NCBI GenBank assembly: GCA_019422065.1
Contig: JAHZEA010000003.1
Location: forward strand, 1-64,000
DNA length: 64,000 nucleotides
Source: Lachnospiraceae bacterium
Lineage (GTDB): Bacteria > Bacillota > Clostridia > Lachnospirales > Anaerotignaceae
Direction: 5' to 3'
Shown: one piece after another, positions 42,636 to 51,890 of the stretch
How the letters are laid out: each line of letters begins with the position of its first letter
Numbering within the stretch: the stretch's first letter is position 1
The notes under the pieces: model-generated
Seen by the model: only the letters and a program-made list of their open reading frames with translations
What the model was told of the DNA's origin: nothing
The model's database searches: none
Position numbers and translations under genes: made by a program

Positions 42636-42664
42636 ATTATATCAATATTGTTATTTTAGGTCAA
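42636..42664 (-). promoter_or_regulatory. Promoter of the yqeG-aroE-aroKQ operon
   Basis: On the minus strand TTGACC (42659-42664) and TATAAT (42636-42641) are 17 bases apart, about 20 bases before the AAGGAGA ribosome site region of yqeG. The remaining bases to 42975 are A/T-rich with no gene seen. Confidence 0.75.
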
Positions 42665-42976
42665 TATTATTAAAATTCTGTTATTTAATACAGATAACTT
42701 TTAAAATATAGTATGTCAATATTAATTATAAATTTCATTTTGATTATTAATGAGTTGCAATTAAGGTACAATAAAAATTTTTTCAGTAAAAACCTACATA
42801 TTACATACACAAAAACATATAATCACAGCCTTAAAATATACAAACTTTACATTATTGTTAAATATTAGATTTTTATTACAACACAAAATTTATATATTAC
42901 TACAAAAAAGTGCTTTTAATATTCATTAATTATATACAAGAAATTCATCTTATTATATCGAATGGATAAGTTTTGT

Positions 42977-43005
42977 TTGACCGAAATATTAATTAGTGTT
43001 ACTAT
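42977..43005 (+). promoter_or_regulatory. Promoter of the secreted LysM-esterase gene
   Basis: TTGACC (42977-42982) and TACTAT (43000-43005) are 17 bases apart; the ATG at 43047 follows AAGGGGGAG, giving a leader of about 35 bases. Confidence 0.65.
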
Positions 43006-43046
43006 TAATTTATAGTTTTTAATCTATTTTTAAGGGGGAGATTGTA

Positions 43047-44456
43047 ATGAAAAAGTCTACAGCTTCAAAAATAGTAGCCGGAACTTTATCTGCTGTAATT
43101 GTTCTTGGCTGCTCACCATTTGCTATGGCCGGCGAGTACGTAGTTAAAAAAGGTGATTATTTATCAAAAATCGCACCACAGTTTAACACCACATGGAGAG
43201 TTTTGGCAGAAATGAATAAACTTTCCAATCCTGACCTTATTTTCCCAGACCAGGTTCTTCAGGTTCCTGATGTTGAGGTAAAAGAAGAAGTTAAGGAAGA
43301 GACAACAGCTCCTGTAGTTGAAGAACCAACAACTCCTGCTGTTGAACAACCAACAACTCCTGTTGTAGAAGAAACTGAAGAAGTTAAAGCTGAGCTTACA
43401 AATCTTACAGTAGAAGACATTACATTAACAGGAAATACTATTACTCCAGAGTTTACTCCTGAAGGAAAACAGTATACATTTAACGTACAAAGTGATATTT
43501 ATGCTGTTAAAGTAACACCTGAAGCTCCTGAAGGCGCTACAGTTACAGTAGCAGGCGAAGAAGTTAAAGCAGGCGAAAGCGCTATTGTTAACCTTAGCCA
43601 GGAATATGCTGACTATGATGTAGAACTTTCAACTGATGTTGACATTGTTGTTACAGCAGGCGACAACACAAATACATACAAATTAACAATAGTTAGAGCA
43701 TGTGACACTGATACATATAATTTATTCGACATAGAAACATATAAAGACGAAGCTACAGGAGAAGAAATTCCTTACGCTCTTTATGTTCCTACAAATTACG
43801 ACCCTGCCAAAGAATATCCTATAGTATTTGCTCTCCATGGTTCAGGCCAGAGAAGCCAGAGCACAGATATGGTTCTTAAGAGATACCAGATGGCTACTGT
43901 TTGGGCTAAAGATTCAGAAGCAGGCATTAACGAATGTATAGTTCTTGCTCCTCATTGCGCTACAGCAGACGAGAACGAAAACTGGACAACTCTTATGAAG
44001 TACAGAGCTGGTACTTATGAAAATTCATTTGACGCTGAGCCAAAGCTTGAGGCTGCTTATAATCTTTTACTTAAAGTAATGGATGAATATTCAGTAGATA
44101 AAAACAGGGTTTATATGACAGGTCTTTCAGCAGGTGGTTTTGCTACATACACACTTGCTATAGAGCACCCTGAAACATTTGCCGCTATAGTTCCAGACGC
44201 TGCCGGCGCTGACCCTGAAAAAGTTTCAGCACTTAAAGGTATGCCAATTTGGATATTCCATGCAGCAGATGACCCTACAGTAGACCCTGATGAGTACCTT
44301 TACCCAACACTTGAAGCTCTTGACGCTGCTGGTGTAGAGTATAAATCAACAATCTATCCTGAAGGCGCAATATTTGCTCCATCAGCTCACTTCTCATGGG
44401 ACGCTTGCTATGCTAACAAAGAAATGAGAGATTGGGTATTTGCTCAGACAAAATAA
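43047..44456 (+). CDS. Secreted LysM / cadherin-like / esterase protein
   Basis: 469 residues. Signal peptide about 1-28 (AMA-GE cleavage; C22 could alternatively be a weak lipobox). LysM about 30-74, a Pro/Thr/Glu linker of TTPVVEEP-like repeats 85-112, a cadherin-like beta-sandwich about 115-218, then an alpha/beta hydrolase of the prolyl-oligopeptidase/feruloyl-esterase type (220-469). HGSG (264-267) is the oxyanion loop, S361 in GLSAGG the nucleophile, D409 or its neighbour and H448 complete the triad. Probably wall-bound, acting on acylated polysaccharide or peptides; the substrate is unknown. Confidence 0.85.
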   Translation: MKKSTASKIVAGTLSAVIVLGCSPFAMAGEYVVKKGDYLSKIAPQFNTTWRVLAEMNKLSNPDLIFPDQVLQVPDVEVKEEVKEETTAPVVEEPTTPAVEQPTTPVVEETEEVKAELTNLTVEDITLTGNTITPEFTPEGKQYTFNVQSDIYAVKVTPEAPEGATVTVAGEEVKAGESAIVNLSQEYADYDVELSTDVDIVVTAGDNTNTYKLTIVRACDTDTYNLFDIETYKDEATGEEIPYALYVPTNYDPAKEYPIVFALHGSGQRSQSTDMVLKRYQMATVWAKDSEAGINECIVLAPHCATADENENWTTLMKYRAGTYENSFDAEPKLEAAYNLLLKVMDEYSVDKNRVYMTGLSAGGFATYTLAIEHPETFAAIVPDAAGADPEKVSALKGMPIWIFHAADDPTVDPDEYLYPTLEALDAAGVEYKSTIYPEGAIFAPSAHFSWDACYANKEMRDWVFAQTK

Positions 44457-44480
44457 AAATTAAATCCATGAAATAATTTT

Positions 44481-44528
44481 AACCCCGTTAATGCGGCTAA
44501 AACCTATTTAACGGGGTTATTTTTTTTT
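44481..44528 (+). terminator. Terminator of the LysM-esterase gene
   Basis: AACCCCGTTA (44481-44490) pairs with TAACGGGGTT (44509-44518), then A and T8. Confidence 0.9.
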
Positions 44529-44596
44529 AATTAATTTGAAATTAGTTTTGGAAGAACTTATAAATCACAAAATACCAAATAACATATCAGCAAAAA

Positions 44597-44641
44597 ACAT
44601 AAAAGCAGCAGTTATATTTTAAAAACTTAACTGCTGCTTTT
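44597..44641 (-). terminator. Terminator of glgP
   Basis: AAGCAGCAGTTA (44603-44614) pairs with TAACTGCTGCTT (44628-44639), with T-rich tail on the minus strand, just after the glgP stop. Confidence 0.82.
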
Positions 44642-44651
44642 AATTAAATTT

Positions 44652-47108
44652 TTAAATATTAATATCTATAGGTTTAAGGTTCCAAATTTCGTCGGCATAT
44701 TCCTTAATTGTTCTGTCGGAGCTGAATTTACCGCTCATGGCAATGTTCATAAGCGCCATTTGTGCCCAAAGCTTTTTATTGTTATATGCTTTATCTATTT
44801 TTTCATGTGCCACACAGTAATCCTCAAAATCCGCAAGAACAAAATACTCGTCGGCTCTTGAGCCGTTTATGCCATTTAAGAGTGACTCATAAATATCTCT
44901 GAAAAGCTCTGTATTGCTGTCAAAAGTACCGTTTATAAGGCATGTAAGAGCCATTCTGGCACCTTGATTAATATTATATACTTCCCATGGGTCGTAAGAG
45001 TTATTAGCGTATTTCTCAATTACTTCCTCTGCTTTTAAGCCGAATATGAATATATTATCGTCGCCAACTTCTTCTTTTATTTCCACATTAGCTCCGTCAA
45101 GTGTACCTATTGTTACGGCACCATTAAGCATAAACTTCATATTTCCGGTACCGGAAGCCTCTTTTCCCGCTGTTGAAATCTGCTCACTAATATCAGCCGC
45201 AGGTATAAGTTTTTCGGCCAGTGAAACTCTGTAGTTTTCCATAAACACAACTTTAATTTTATTGTTTATTGTTTTGTCGTTATTTACAACATCTGCCACA
45301 GAATTTATAAGCTTAATAATAAGCTTTGCCATTTTATAGCTTGCGGCACTTTTTGCACCGAATATATATGTTCTTGGCGCAATATCAAGGCCTGGGTTAA
45401 CTTTAAGGCAGTTATAAAGGTAAATAATATGAAGCACATTAAGAAGCTGTCTTTTATACTCATGCAATCTTTTAACCTGTATATCAAATATTGAGTCAGG
45501 GTTTATTTCAATACCTTTTGTACGCTTAATATACTCAGCAAGAGCTTTTTTATTTTCTTTTTTAACTTCCATTAACCTGTTAAGGAAATCATCATCATTA
45601 ACAAAAGCTTTTAAGCCCTCAAGTTTTGATAAATCGGTTATCCATCCGTCACCTATTTTATCTGTTATAAGCTCAGAAAGAAGCGGGTTTGCATGAAGGA
45701 GCCATCTTCTTTGAGTTATGCCGTTTGTTTTGTTATTAAACTTTTCCGGATAGAGCATATAAAAATCGTGGAGCTCTTTTTTCTCAAGTATTTCAGTATG
45801 CAGTTTGGCAACACCGTTTACGCTATGGCTTCCTACAATAGCAAGATATGCCATTCTTATCTGGCCGTCAGCAATTATTGCCATATTACGTATTTTATTG
45901 CTGTCGTTGCCATACTTTTCCAAAAGCTCAAGGCAGAAACGTCTGTTTATCTCCTCTACTATCTGATAAATTCTTGGAAGGAGTCTGCTGAAAAGCTCCA
46001 TAGGCCATTTTTCAAGGGCCTCACTCATAATAGTATGGTTAGTATAGCCGCAGACTTTTTTAGTTATTTCCCATGCATCGTCCCAAGGTAAATCATTTTC
46101 GTCAACAAGAACTCTCATAAGCTCTGCAACAGCAACAGTCGGGTGTGTATCGTTAAGCTGGAAAGCAACCTTTTCAGGCAGAAGTGAAAAATCACTATGA
46201 CGTCTTTTAAATCTTTCAACAACTCTTTGAACAGTAGCCGAAATAAAGAAATACTGCTGTCTTAATCTGAGTTCTTTACCTGAATAATGCTCATCAGCCG
46301 GATAAAGAACTTCAGTTATTGTATGGGCAAGATTTTGTTCCTCAAGAGCTTTTTGGTAATTACCCTCGTTAAAAGATTTAAGGTCAAATTTATTTTTAGG
46401 TCTTGCGTCCCAAAGTCTTAAAGTATTTACCGTATTTGTTCCGTAGCCTACAACAGGATAATCATAAGGCACAGCCATTATTGACTGATAATTTTCCTGA
46501 ACAAAGCGGTATTCTCCGTTGCCTTTAGGTACTGCCTTTACATTACCGCCGAATTTAACCTCAACAGCGTATTCACTTCTTTTAAGGCCCCATACATCGC
46601 CGTTTTCAAGCCAGTTATCCGGTCTTTCCACCTGATAGCCGTTTTCTATTGCCTGCTCAAATATACCGTAATGGTACCTTATGCCACAGCCATAAGCCGG
46701 AAGTGACATGGTTGAAAGTGAGTCTAAAAAGCATGCCGCCAAACGGCCCAAACCACCGTTTCCAAGGCCCGGGTCAGGCTCAGTTTCTTCTATAAGATTA
46801 TAATCTATTCCTAATTCCTCAAAAGCCTGTTTTATAGGCTCAATTATAGAAAGATTTATAATGCTGTTGCCTAAAAATCTTCCCATAAGAAATTCCATTG
46901 ACAGGTAGTAAACAAGCTTTACATCTTTTTCGTAGTACATGTCATGGGTTTTCATCCAAATATCGTTTACTATGTCTCTTATGGCAAAAACCGTTGCTTG
47001 GTAAATATCCTCAGGCGTGGCATTTTCTACTGTTTTACGTGTAATGGTTCTAAGGTTATCCACAACCATTTCCTTAAACCTGTCTTTAGATATATTTATA
47101 CTATTCAT
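44652..47108 (-). CDS. glgP: Glycogen phosphorylase
   Basis: 818 residues, full GT35 length. LVYYLSMEFLMGRFLGN, GLGNGGLGRLAACFLDS and the PLP site EASGTGNMKFMLNGAVTIGTLDGAN are diagnostic. It releases glucose-1-phosphate from glycogen. It is preceded by prfA at 34 bases and may be read partly from that operon. Confidence 0.97.
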   Translation of the reverse strand: MNSINISKDRFKEMVVDNLRTITRKTVENATPEDIYQATVFAIRDIVNDIWMKTHDMYYEKDVKLVYYLSMEFLMGRFLGNSIINLSIIEPIKQAFEELGIDYNLIEETEPDPGLGNGGLGRLAACFLDSLSTMSLPAYGCGIRYHYGIFEQAIENGYQVERPDNWLENGDVWGLKRSEYAVEVKFGGNVKAVPKGNGEYRFVQENYQSIMAVPYDYPVVGYGTNTVNTLRLWDARPKNKFDLKSFNEGNYQKALEEQNLAHTITEVLYPADEHYSGKELRLRQQYFFISATVQRVVERFKRRHSDFSLLPEKVAFQLNDTHPTVAVAELMRVLVDENDLPWDDAWEITKKVCGYTNHTIMSEALEKWPMELFSRLLPRIYQIVEEINRRFCLELLEKYGNDSNKIRNMAIIADGQIRMAYLAIVGSHSVNGVAKLHTEILEKKELHDFYMLYPEKFNNKTNGITQRRWLLHANPLLSELITDKIGDGWITDLSKLEGLKAFVNDDDFLNRLMEVKKENKKALAEYIKRTKGIEINPDSIFDIQVKRLHEYKRQLLNVLHIIYLYNCLKVNPGLDIAPRTYIFGAKSAASYKMAKLIIKLINSVADVVNNDKTINNKIKVVFMENYRVSLAEKLIPAADISEQISTAGKEASGTGNMKFMLNGAVTIGTLDGANVEIKEEVGDDNIFIFGLKAEEVIEKYANNSYDPWEVYNINQGARMALTCLINGTFDSNTELFRDIYESLLNGINGSRADEYFVLADFEDYCVAHEKIDKAYNNKKLWAQMALMNIAMSGKFSSDRTIKEYADEIWNLKPIDINI

Positions 47109-47142
47109 TTATTTCGCTCCTTACATAAAAATACAATCAAAT

Positions 47143-48219
47143 TTATTTCTCACCAAGAGCATTTAATTTGTCGGCTTGGTCATTTGCTGTAAGAACGTCT
47201 ATTATGTCATCTAAATCGCCATTAATTATTGCATCTATTTTATGCAGTGTTAAACCAGCCCTGTGGTCTGTAACACGGCCCTGAGGGAAATTATATGTCC
47301 TTATTTTCTCGCTTCTGTCGCCGGTACCTACCTGCTGACGGCGCTTTTCACTTATAGCGCTGTCGTGTTTTTCCTGCTCCAGTTTATAAAGCCTTGCATA
47401 AAGAACTTTAAGTGCCTTATCCTTGTTTTTAAGCTGACTTTTCTCATCTTGGCACGAAACAACTATGCCTGTAGGAATATGGGTTACTCTAACAGCGGAA
47501 TCTGTTGTATTTACACACTGTCCGCCATTGCCTGATGCCCTAAAAACATCTATTCTTACATCATTCATATCAATATTAACATCTACTTTATCAGCTTCAG
47601 GCAATACGGCAACTGTTGCTGTTGAAGTATGGATACGTCCGCCGGACTCTGTTGAAGGCACTCTTTGAACACGGTGCACACCACTTTCAAACTTAAAGCG
47701 TGAGTATGCCCCTTGGCCCGTTACCATAAATACTATTTCTTTAAATCCGCCTAAATCGCTTTCGTTAGATGACATTATTTCCGTTTTCCATCTTCTGCCT
47801 TCGGCGTATCTTACATACATTCTAAATAAATCACCGGCAAATATAGCCGCTTCATCGCCGCCGGCTCCGGCACGTATCTCTATAATTACGTTTTTACTAT
47901 CGTTAGGGTCTTTAGGCAGAAGAAGTATTTTAAGTTCTTCTTTAAGTTTTGAAACTTTCTCTCTTTCGTTATTAAGTTCTTCTTTTAAAAGCTCTTTAAA
48001 CTCGTCATCGGATGTTTCTTTTAAAAGCTCGTTAGCCTCATCAGCGGCTTTAATGGCAGATTTATATTCCCTGTATTTTTCCACTACAGGACCTATAGAG
48101 CCGTATTCCTTCATCAGCTTTTGCCATTTTTCTTGGTCGGCTATTATATCCGGGTCATTAACCTGCTCACCCAGTTCAATATATGTTCTTTCAAGTTCAT
48201 CTATATGGTCAAATAACAT
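47143..48219 (-). CDS. prfA: Peptide chain release factor 1
   Basis: 358 residues. The GGQ loop RASGNGGQCVNTTDSAVRVTHIPTG catalyses peptidyl-tRNA hydrolysis, and the PxT-type anticodon motif region lies before it (GVHRVQRVPSTESGGRIHTSTATV). It recognises UAA and UAG. ATG at 48219 follows GAGAGG; it overlaps the end of prmC, whose product methylates the GGQ glutamine. Confidence 0.97.
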   Translation of the reverse strand: MLFDHIDELERTYIELGEQVNDPDIIADQEKWQKLMKEYGSIGPVVEKYREYKSAIKAADEANELLKETSDDEFKELLKEELNNEREKVSKLKEELKILLLPKDPNDSKNVIIEIRAGAGGDEAAIFAGDLFRMYVRYAEGRRWKTEIMSSNESDLGGFKEIVFMVTGQGAYSRFKFESGVHRVQRVPSTESGGRIHTSTATVAVLPEADKVDVNIDMNDVRIDVFRASGNGGQCVNTTDSAVRVTHIPTGIVVSCQDEKSQLKNKDKALKVLYARLYKLEQEKHDSAISEKRRQQVGTGDRSEKIRTYNFPQGRVTDHRAGLTLHKIDAIINGDLDDIIDVLTANDQADKLNALGEK

Positions 48220-49084
48220 CTGTACCTCTCCGTTTATATCCAAACACTACTCTGTCAAGGCCGGCATAGTCTTTTACTATTTTTATTCCGTCAAAACCTA
48301 AATCTGTCATTATTTTTTTTAAATCCTCACCTTGATTATAGCCTATCTCAAAAAACAAATATCCGCCATCGGCCAAATATTCCAAACTGTCATTTGTTAT
48401 TCTTCTATAAAAATCAAGGCCATCCTTACCGCCGTCAAGGGCTGTTAAAGGCTCATTATCCCGTACTTCACGCATTAAATTCGAAATATCTTCTGTAGGT
48501 ATATAAGGCGGGTTTGAAACTATAGCATTATATTTTTGGCTTTTATCCACATTTTCAAACAAATTGCCTTGTATAAACTGTATTTTATCCGACGCATTAT
48601 TATATTCTGCATTCTTTTTTGCTGTACTTAATGCCCCAAAGCTTATATCACATGCTGTAACACTTTTAATTCCGTTAAGGGCAAGACTTACGGCTATACA
48701 GCCGCTGCCAGTACACATATCTATTACATTTTGAAAATTCTCTTTTTGCGCTGTTTTAAGCACTGTTTCAACCAATACCTCAGTATCCGGCCTTGGGATA
48801 AGCACATTTTCATCAACAAAAAACTCATAGCCCATAAACTCGCATTTGCCTAATATATACTGGGTAGGAATACCTTTTTTACGTTTTTGAACCATTGAAT
48901 TAAAAAGTTTTTCTTCACTTTCTGTAAGCTCTTTATCGCCGTTTATAAGTACGGAAGTTTTAGTCATGTTTGCCGCCTTCATTATAAAAAGCTCGGCATC
49001 AAGCTTATACTCCCCTGCGCCGCTTTCTTTAAGCTCTTTTTTTGCCGCAACAAGTGCTTCTTTTATTGTCTTATTCCGGCTCAT
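48209..49084 (-). CDS. prmC: Release factor glutamine methyltransferase
   Basis: 291 residues. An N-terminal helical domain (1-75) is followed by a SAM-dependent methyltransferase with DMCTGSGCIAVSLA and the catalytic SNPPYIP motif. It methylates Gln of the GGQ motif of RF1 and RF2. It overlaps prfA and the DUF1385 gene, the conserved order in Clostridia. Confidence 0.96.
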   Translation of the reverse strand: MSRNKTIKEALVAAKKELKESGAGEYKLDAELFIMKAANMTKTSVLINGDKELTESEEKLFNSMVQKRKKGIPTQYILGKCEFMGYEFFVDENVLIPRPDTEVLVETVLKTAQKENFQNVIDMCTGSGCIAVSLALNGIKSVTACDISFGALSTAKKNAEYNNASDKIQFIQGNLFENVDKSQKYNAIVSNPPYIPTEDISNLMREVRDNEPLTALDGGKDGLDFYRRITNDSLEYLADGGYLFFEIGYNQGEDLKKIMTDLGFDGIKIVKDYAGLDRVVFGYKRRGTDVI

Positions 49085-49988
49085 CTTCCAGAACTCCCTT
49101 CATAGCGGCTATGGCAGCTTCTATTTGACTTTCGTCCGGTTCAGCGGTTGTTATTTTCTGAAGGCAAAGGCCCGGAGCACTTACTATTTTAACCAAAGGC
49201 GACTCACTTCTGCCGGCCCATTTAATAATCTCGTAAGAAATCCCGGCAACTACAGGTACAAGGAGTATTCGGCTTATAAGCCTAAGCCAAATGGTATCCG
49301 TTCTTAAAAAAAAGAACACAACCATACTTACAATCATAACTATAAGCAGAAAGCTTGTTCCGCATCTTTTATGGAGTCTTGTATATTTTTTTACGTTTTC
49401 AACAGTTAATTCTTCTTCATGCTCAAAGCAGTTTATAGTTTTATGCTCTGCACCATGATACTGGAAAACACGATGTATCTCGTTCATTCTTGAAATAAGG
49501 AAAAGATAAAGCAGAAAAATGCCTATTCTTATAAGGCCTTCTACAATACTTAAAGCCCATGTGCCCGGAAGCACAGGTCTAAAAAGGCTGCCTATAAATA
49601 CAGGCAGAACAAAAAACAGGCCTATAGAAAAAATAAGAGAAACTGCTACACTGAAATAAATAAGTATATCGGCAAATTTATCACCGAATTTATCCTGTAA
49701 AAAAAGCTCAAACTTGCTTGGTTTTATGTCTTCCTCGTCCTCAAGGCCGGCTATCTGCGCTGAGCGCATTATGATTTTAACACCTATTATAAGTGACTGG
49801 ACAAAAGCCGCTATACCTCTGAAAATTGGGTATTTGAATATTTTATGTCTGCTGAATACATCATTTATAGGTTCTTTTTCTATGCACAGCTCTCCCTGAG
49901 GCGTTCTGACAGCCATAGCATACATTTTTTTTCCGCGCATCATAACGCCTTCTATTACCGCCTGACCGCCGATGTTAGTTCTTTTCAA
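49071..49988 (-). CDS. DUF1385 membrane protein (YqhQ-like)
   Basis: 305 residues. The N-terminal signature GGQAVIEGVMMRGKKMYAMAVR and the HGAEHKTINCFEHEEELTVENV motif define DUF1385. Several membrane helices lie at about 100-175 and 210-250. The function is unknown, but the gene is conserved between rpmE and prmC in Clostridia. The His and Glu in the HGAEH motif could bind metal. Confidence 0.92.
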   Translation of the reverse strand: MKRTNIGGQAVIEGVMMRGKKMYAMAVRTPQGELCIEKEPINDVFSRHKIFKYPIFRGIAAFVQSLIIGVKIIMRSAQIAGLEDEEDIKPSKFELFLQDKFGDKFADILIYFSVAVSLIFSIGLFFVLPVFIGSLFRPVLPGTWALSIVEGLIRIGIFLLYLFLISRMNEIHRVFQYHGAEHKTINCFEHEEELTVENVKKYTRLHKRCGTSFLLIVMIVSMVVFFFLRTDTIWLRLISRILLVPVVAGISYEIIKWAGRSESPLVKIVSAPGLCLQKITTAEPDESQIEAAIAAMKGVLEDEPE

Positions 49989-50014
49989 GCTTAAATCACC
50001 GTCCTTACGTATAT

Positions 50015-50048
50015 GAAAAAAGGGGGTTGGACCATTCTCCTACCCCCT
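50015..50048 (-). terminator. Terminator of rpmE
   Basis: GGGGGT (50022-50027) pairs with ACCCCC (50042-50047), with a short inner GGA/TCC pairing, then T6 on the minus strand. Confidence 0.82.
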
Positions 50049-50059
50049 CAGCTTTAAAA

Positions 50060-50272
50060 TTAGTTTCTGCCGTACTTTTTGTTGAATTTTTCTACTCTAC
50101 CGCCGGCCTCAACAAGAAGCTTCTGGCTGCCTGTGTAGAATGGATGGCACTTTGAGCAAACCTCGACTCTGATTTCTTCTTTTGTTGAGCCTGTAACAAA
50201 CTCATTACCGCAGTTGCATTTTACTTTGCACTGATAATAATTTGGATGTATATCCTTTTTCATTTCTTTCAC
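50060..50272 (-). CDS. rpmE: Ribosomal protein L31 (zinc form)
   Basis: 70 residues. HPNYYQCKVKCNCGNEFVTGSTK and VEVCSKCHPFYTGSQKLVE-like blocks supply the Cys residues (C16/C20/C22 region and C38, C41) of the zinc-binding C+ type L31. It lies downstream of rho and upstream of DUF1385, as usual in Firmicutes. Confidence 0.95.
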   Translation of the reverse strand: MKEMKKDIHPNYYQCKVKCNCGNEFVTGSTKEEIRVEVCSKCHPFYTGSQKLLVEAGGRVEKFNKKYGRN

Positions 50273-50387
50273 TCCTTAATATACGTTGATCAATAATTAC
50301 GTTCATTATTTATAGACAACGGAAGTATTATATCATAGTAGTTTTCAACATGCAACAGCAAAATTCAATTTAATTACCTTATAATGC

Positions 50388-51878
50388 TCAATTTTTAATA
50401 AGCGGAACAGTCCTTACAAACTCTCTATTATTTTTTGTTTTACGCATAAGCTCTATTAAATATTCCGTACTTTCCGTAACATTATTTGACGATGTAAGGC
50501 GGCGGATTTTATAAACTGCTTCCATTTCTTCTTTTGTAAGAAGCTTATCATCACGTCTTGTGCCGGATTTATTAATGTCGATAGCCGGGAATATACGTCT
50601 TTCGGCAAGCTTTCTATCAAGCACTAATTCCATATTGCCTGTACCTTTAAACTCCTCAAAAACCACATCATCCATTTTGCTGCCAGTTTCTATAAGTGCT
50701 GTTGCCAGTATAGTAAGGCTTCCGCCGTTTTCTATATTTCTGGCCGCACCAAAGAATTTTTTAGGCATATAAAGTGCCGCTGGGTCAAGACCGCCCGAAA
50801 GGGTTCTGCCGCTTGGTGTTGTTGTAAGGTTATAAGCCCTTGCAAGCCTTGTTATACTGTCAAGAAGTATTACTATATCTTTTCCCTGCTCAACAAGTCT
50901 TTTGCCTCTTTCAAGTACCATTTCCGCAACTCGTTTATGATGCTCCGGCTGCTCATCAAATGTGGAGTATACTATTTCCACATTTTCTCCCTGTATTGAG
51001 CGCTGTATATCTGTTACTTCTTCCGGCCTTTCGTCTATTAGAAGAACAATAAGATTAAGGTTTGGATGGTTTTTAACAATTGAGTTTGCCATTTGTTTAA
51101 GAAGTGTAGTTTTGCCAACTTTAGGCTGAGCAACTATCATTCCTCTTTGGCCCTTGCCTATAGGTGCCATAAGGTCTATTATTCTGCCTGATATTTCGTC
51201 CTGACGTGTTTCAAGGGTAAGCCTTTCAGTTGGATAAATAGGTGTTAAGTCCTCAAAATTAGGCCGGCGTATAGATTTATCCGGTGTATCGCCGTTTACA
51301 CTTCTTACGTATAAAAGAGCGTTAAACTTTTCGTTATCTTTAGACGCACGCACGTAGCCTGTTACCAAATCGCCTGTTTTAATATTAAAACGGCGTATTT
51401 GAGACTGTGAAATATATATGTCTCCGGTTCCAGGCAGGAAATTTTCCGTCCTTAAAAAACCATAGCCGTCAGCCATTACTTCCAGCACGCCTTCCTGAAC
51501 TATTTCATTTTCAGCCGGCTCTCTCTGTTCTTTGCCAAAGCCTGAATGCTGCGGCACATTTTGCTGTGCTTCGGTGTTCTCCTCTTTACGACTTGGCACA
51601 TATTCATCTTTTTCATGCTGAACAGTTAATTCCGTACTCTTTTTTGCTGTGCTTTGCTGTAAAACATTATTTTTGATTTCGGAATCAGAAGCTTTTATGT
51701 TTTCACTTACTTTTTCACCCTTTTTATTTTCCTGCTCCGCGTTTTGCTCGGCTATTACAGAGTTTATTTTTTCTATAAGGCTGCTTTTTTTCATAGACGC
51801 TGCGCCTTTAATATTTAATTGTTTTGCTATTTCTTTTAACTGTACAAGGGTGTTTTGTTCTGATACTTCCTGCATCAT
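50388..51878 (-). CDS. rho: Transcription termination factor Rho
   Basis: 496 residues. An N-terminal Rho-N helix domain (about 5-45) is followed by an acidic Gln/Lys-rich insertion (about 48-120), a cold-shock-like RNA-binding domain (about 128-200, GVLEVMADGYGFLRTENF) and the RecA-type ATPase (Walker A AQPKVGKTTLLKQMAN, LLIDERPEEVTDI, Q-loop and R-loop). The long low-complexity insertion is typical of gut Clostridia. It is directly preceded by the LysM protein gene (12 bases). Confidence 0.96.
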   Translation of the reverse strand: MMQEVSEQNTLVQLKEIAKQLNIKGAASMKKSSLIEKINSVIAEQNAEQENKKGEKVSENIKASDSEIKNNVLQQSTAKKSTELTVQHEKDEYVPSRKEENTEAQQNVPQHSGFGKEQREPAENEIVQEGVLEVMADGYGFLRTENFLPGTGDIYISQSQIRRFNIKTGDLVTGYVRASKDNEKFNALLYVRSVNGDTPDKSIRRPNFEDLTPIYPTERLTLETRQDEISGRIIDLMAPIGKGQRGMIVAQPKVGKTTLLKQMANSIVKNHPNLNLIVLLIDERPEEVTDIQRSIQGENVEIVYSTFDEQPEHHKRVAEMVLERGKRLVEQGKDIVILLDSITRLARAYNLTTTPSGRTLSGGLDPAALYMPKKFFGAARNIENGGSLTILATALIETGSKMDDVVFEEFKGTGNMELVLDRKLAERRIFPAIDINKSGTRRDDKLLTKEEMEAVYKIRRLTSSNNVTESTEYLIELMRKTKNNREFVRTVPLIKN

Positions 51879-51890
51879 TAACCTCCAAAA

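Noticed and set aside
45693..46091. Open frame of 132 codons antisense to glgP
   Set aside because: Contained in glycogen phosphorylase with no independent coding evidence.
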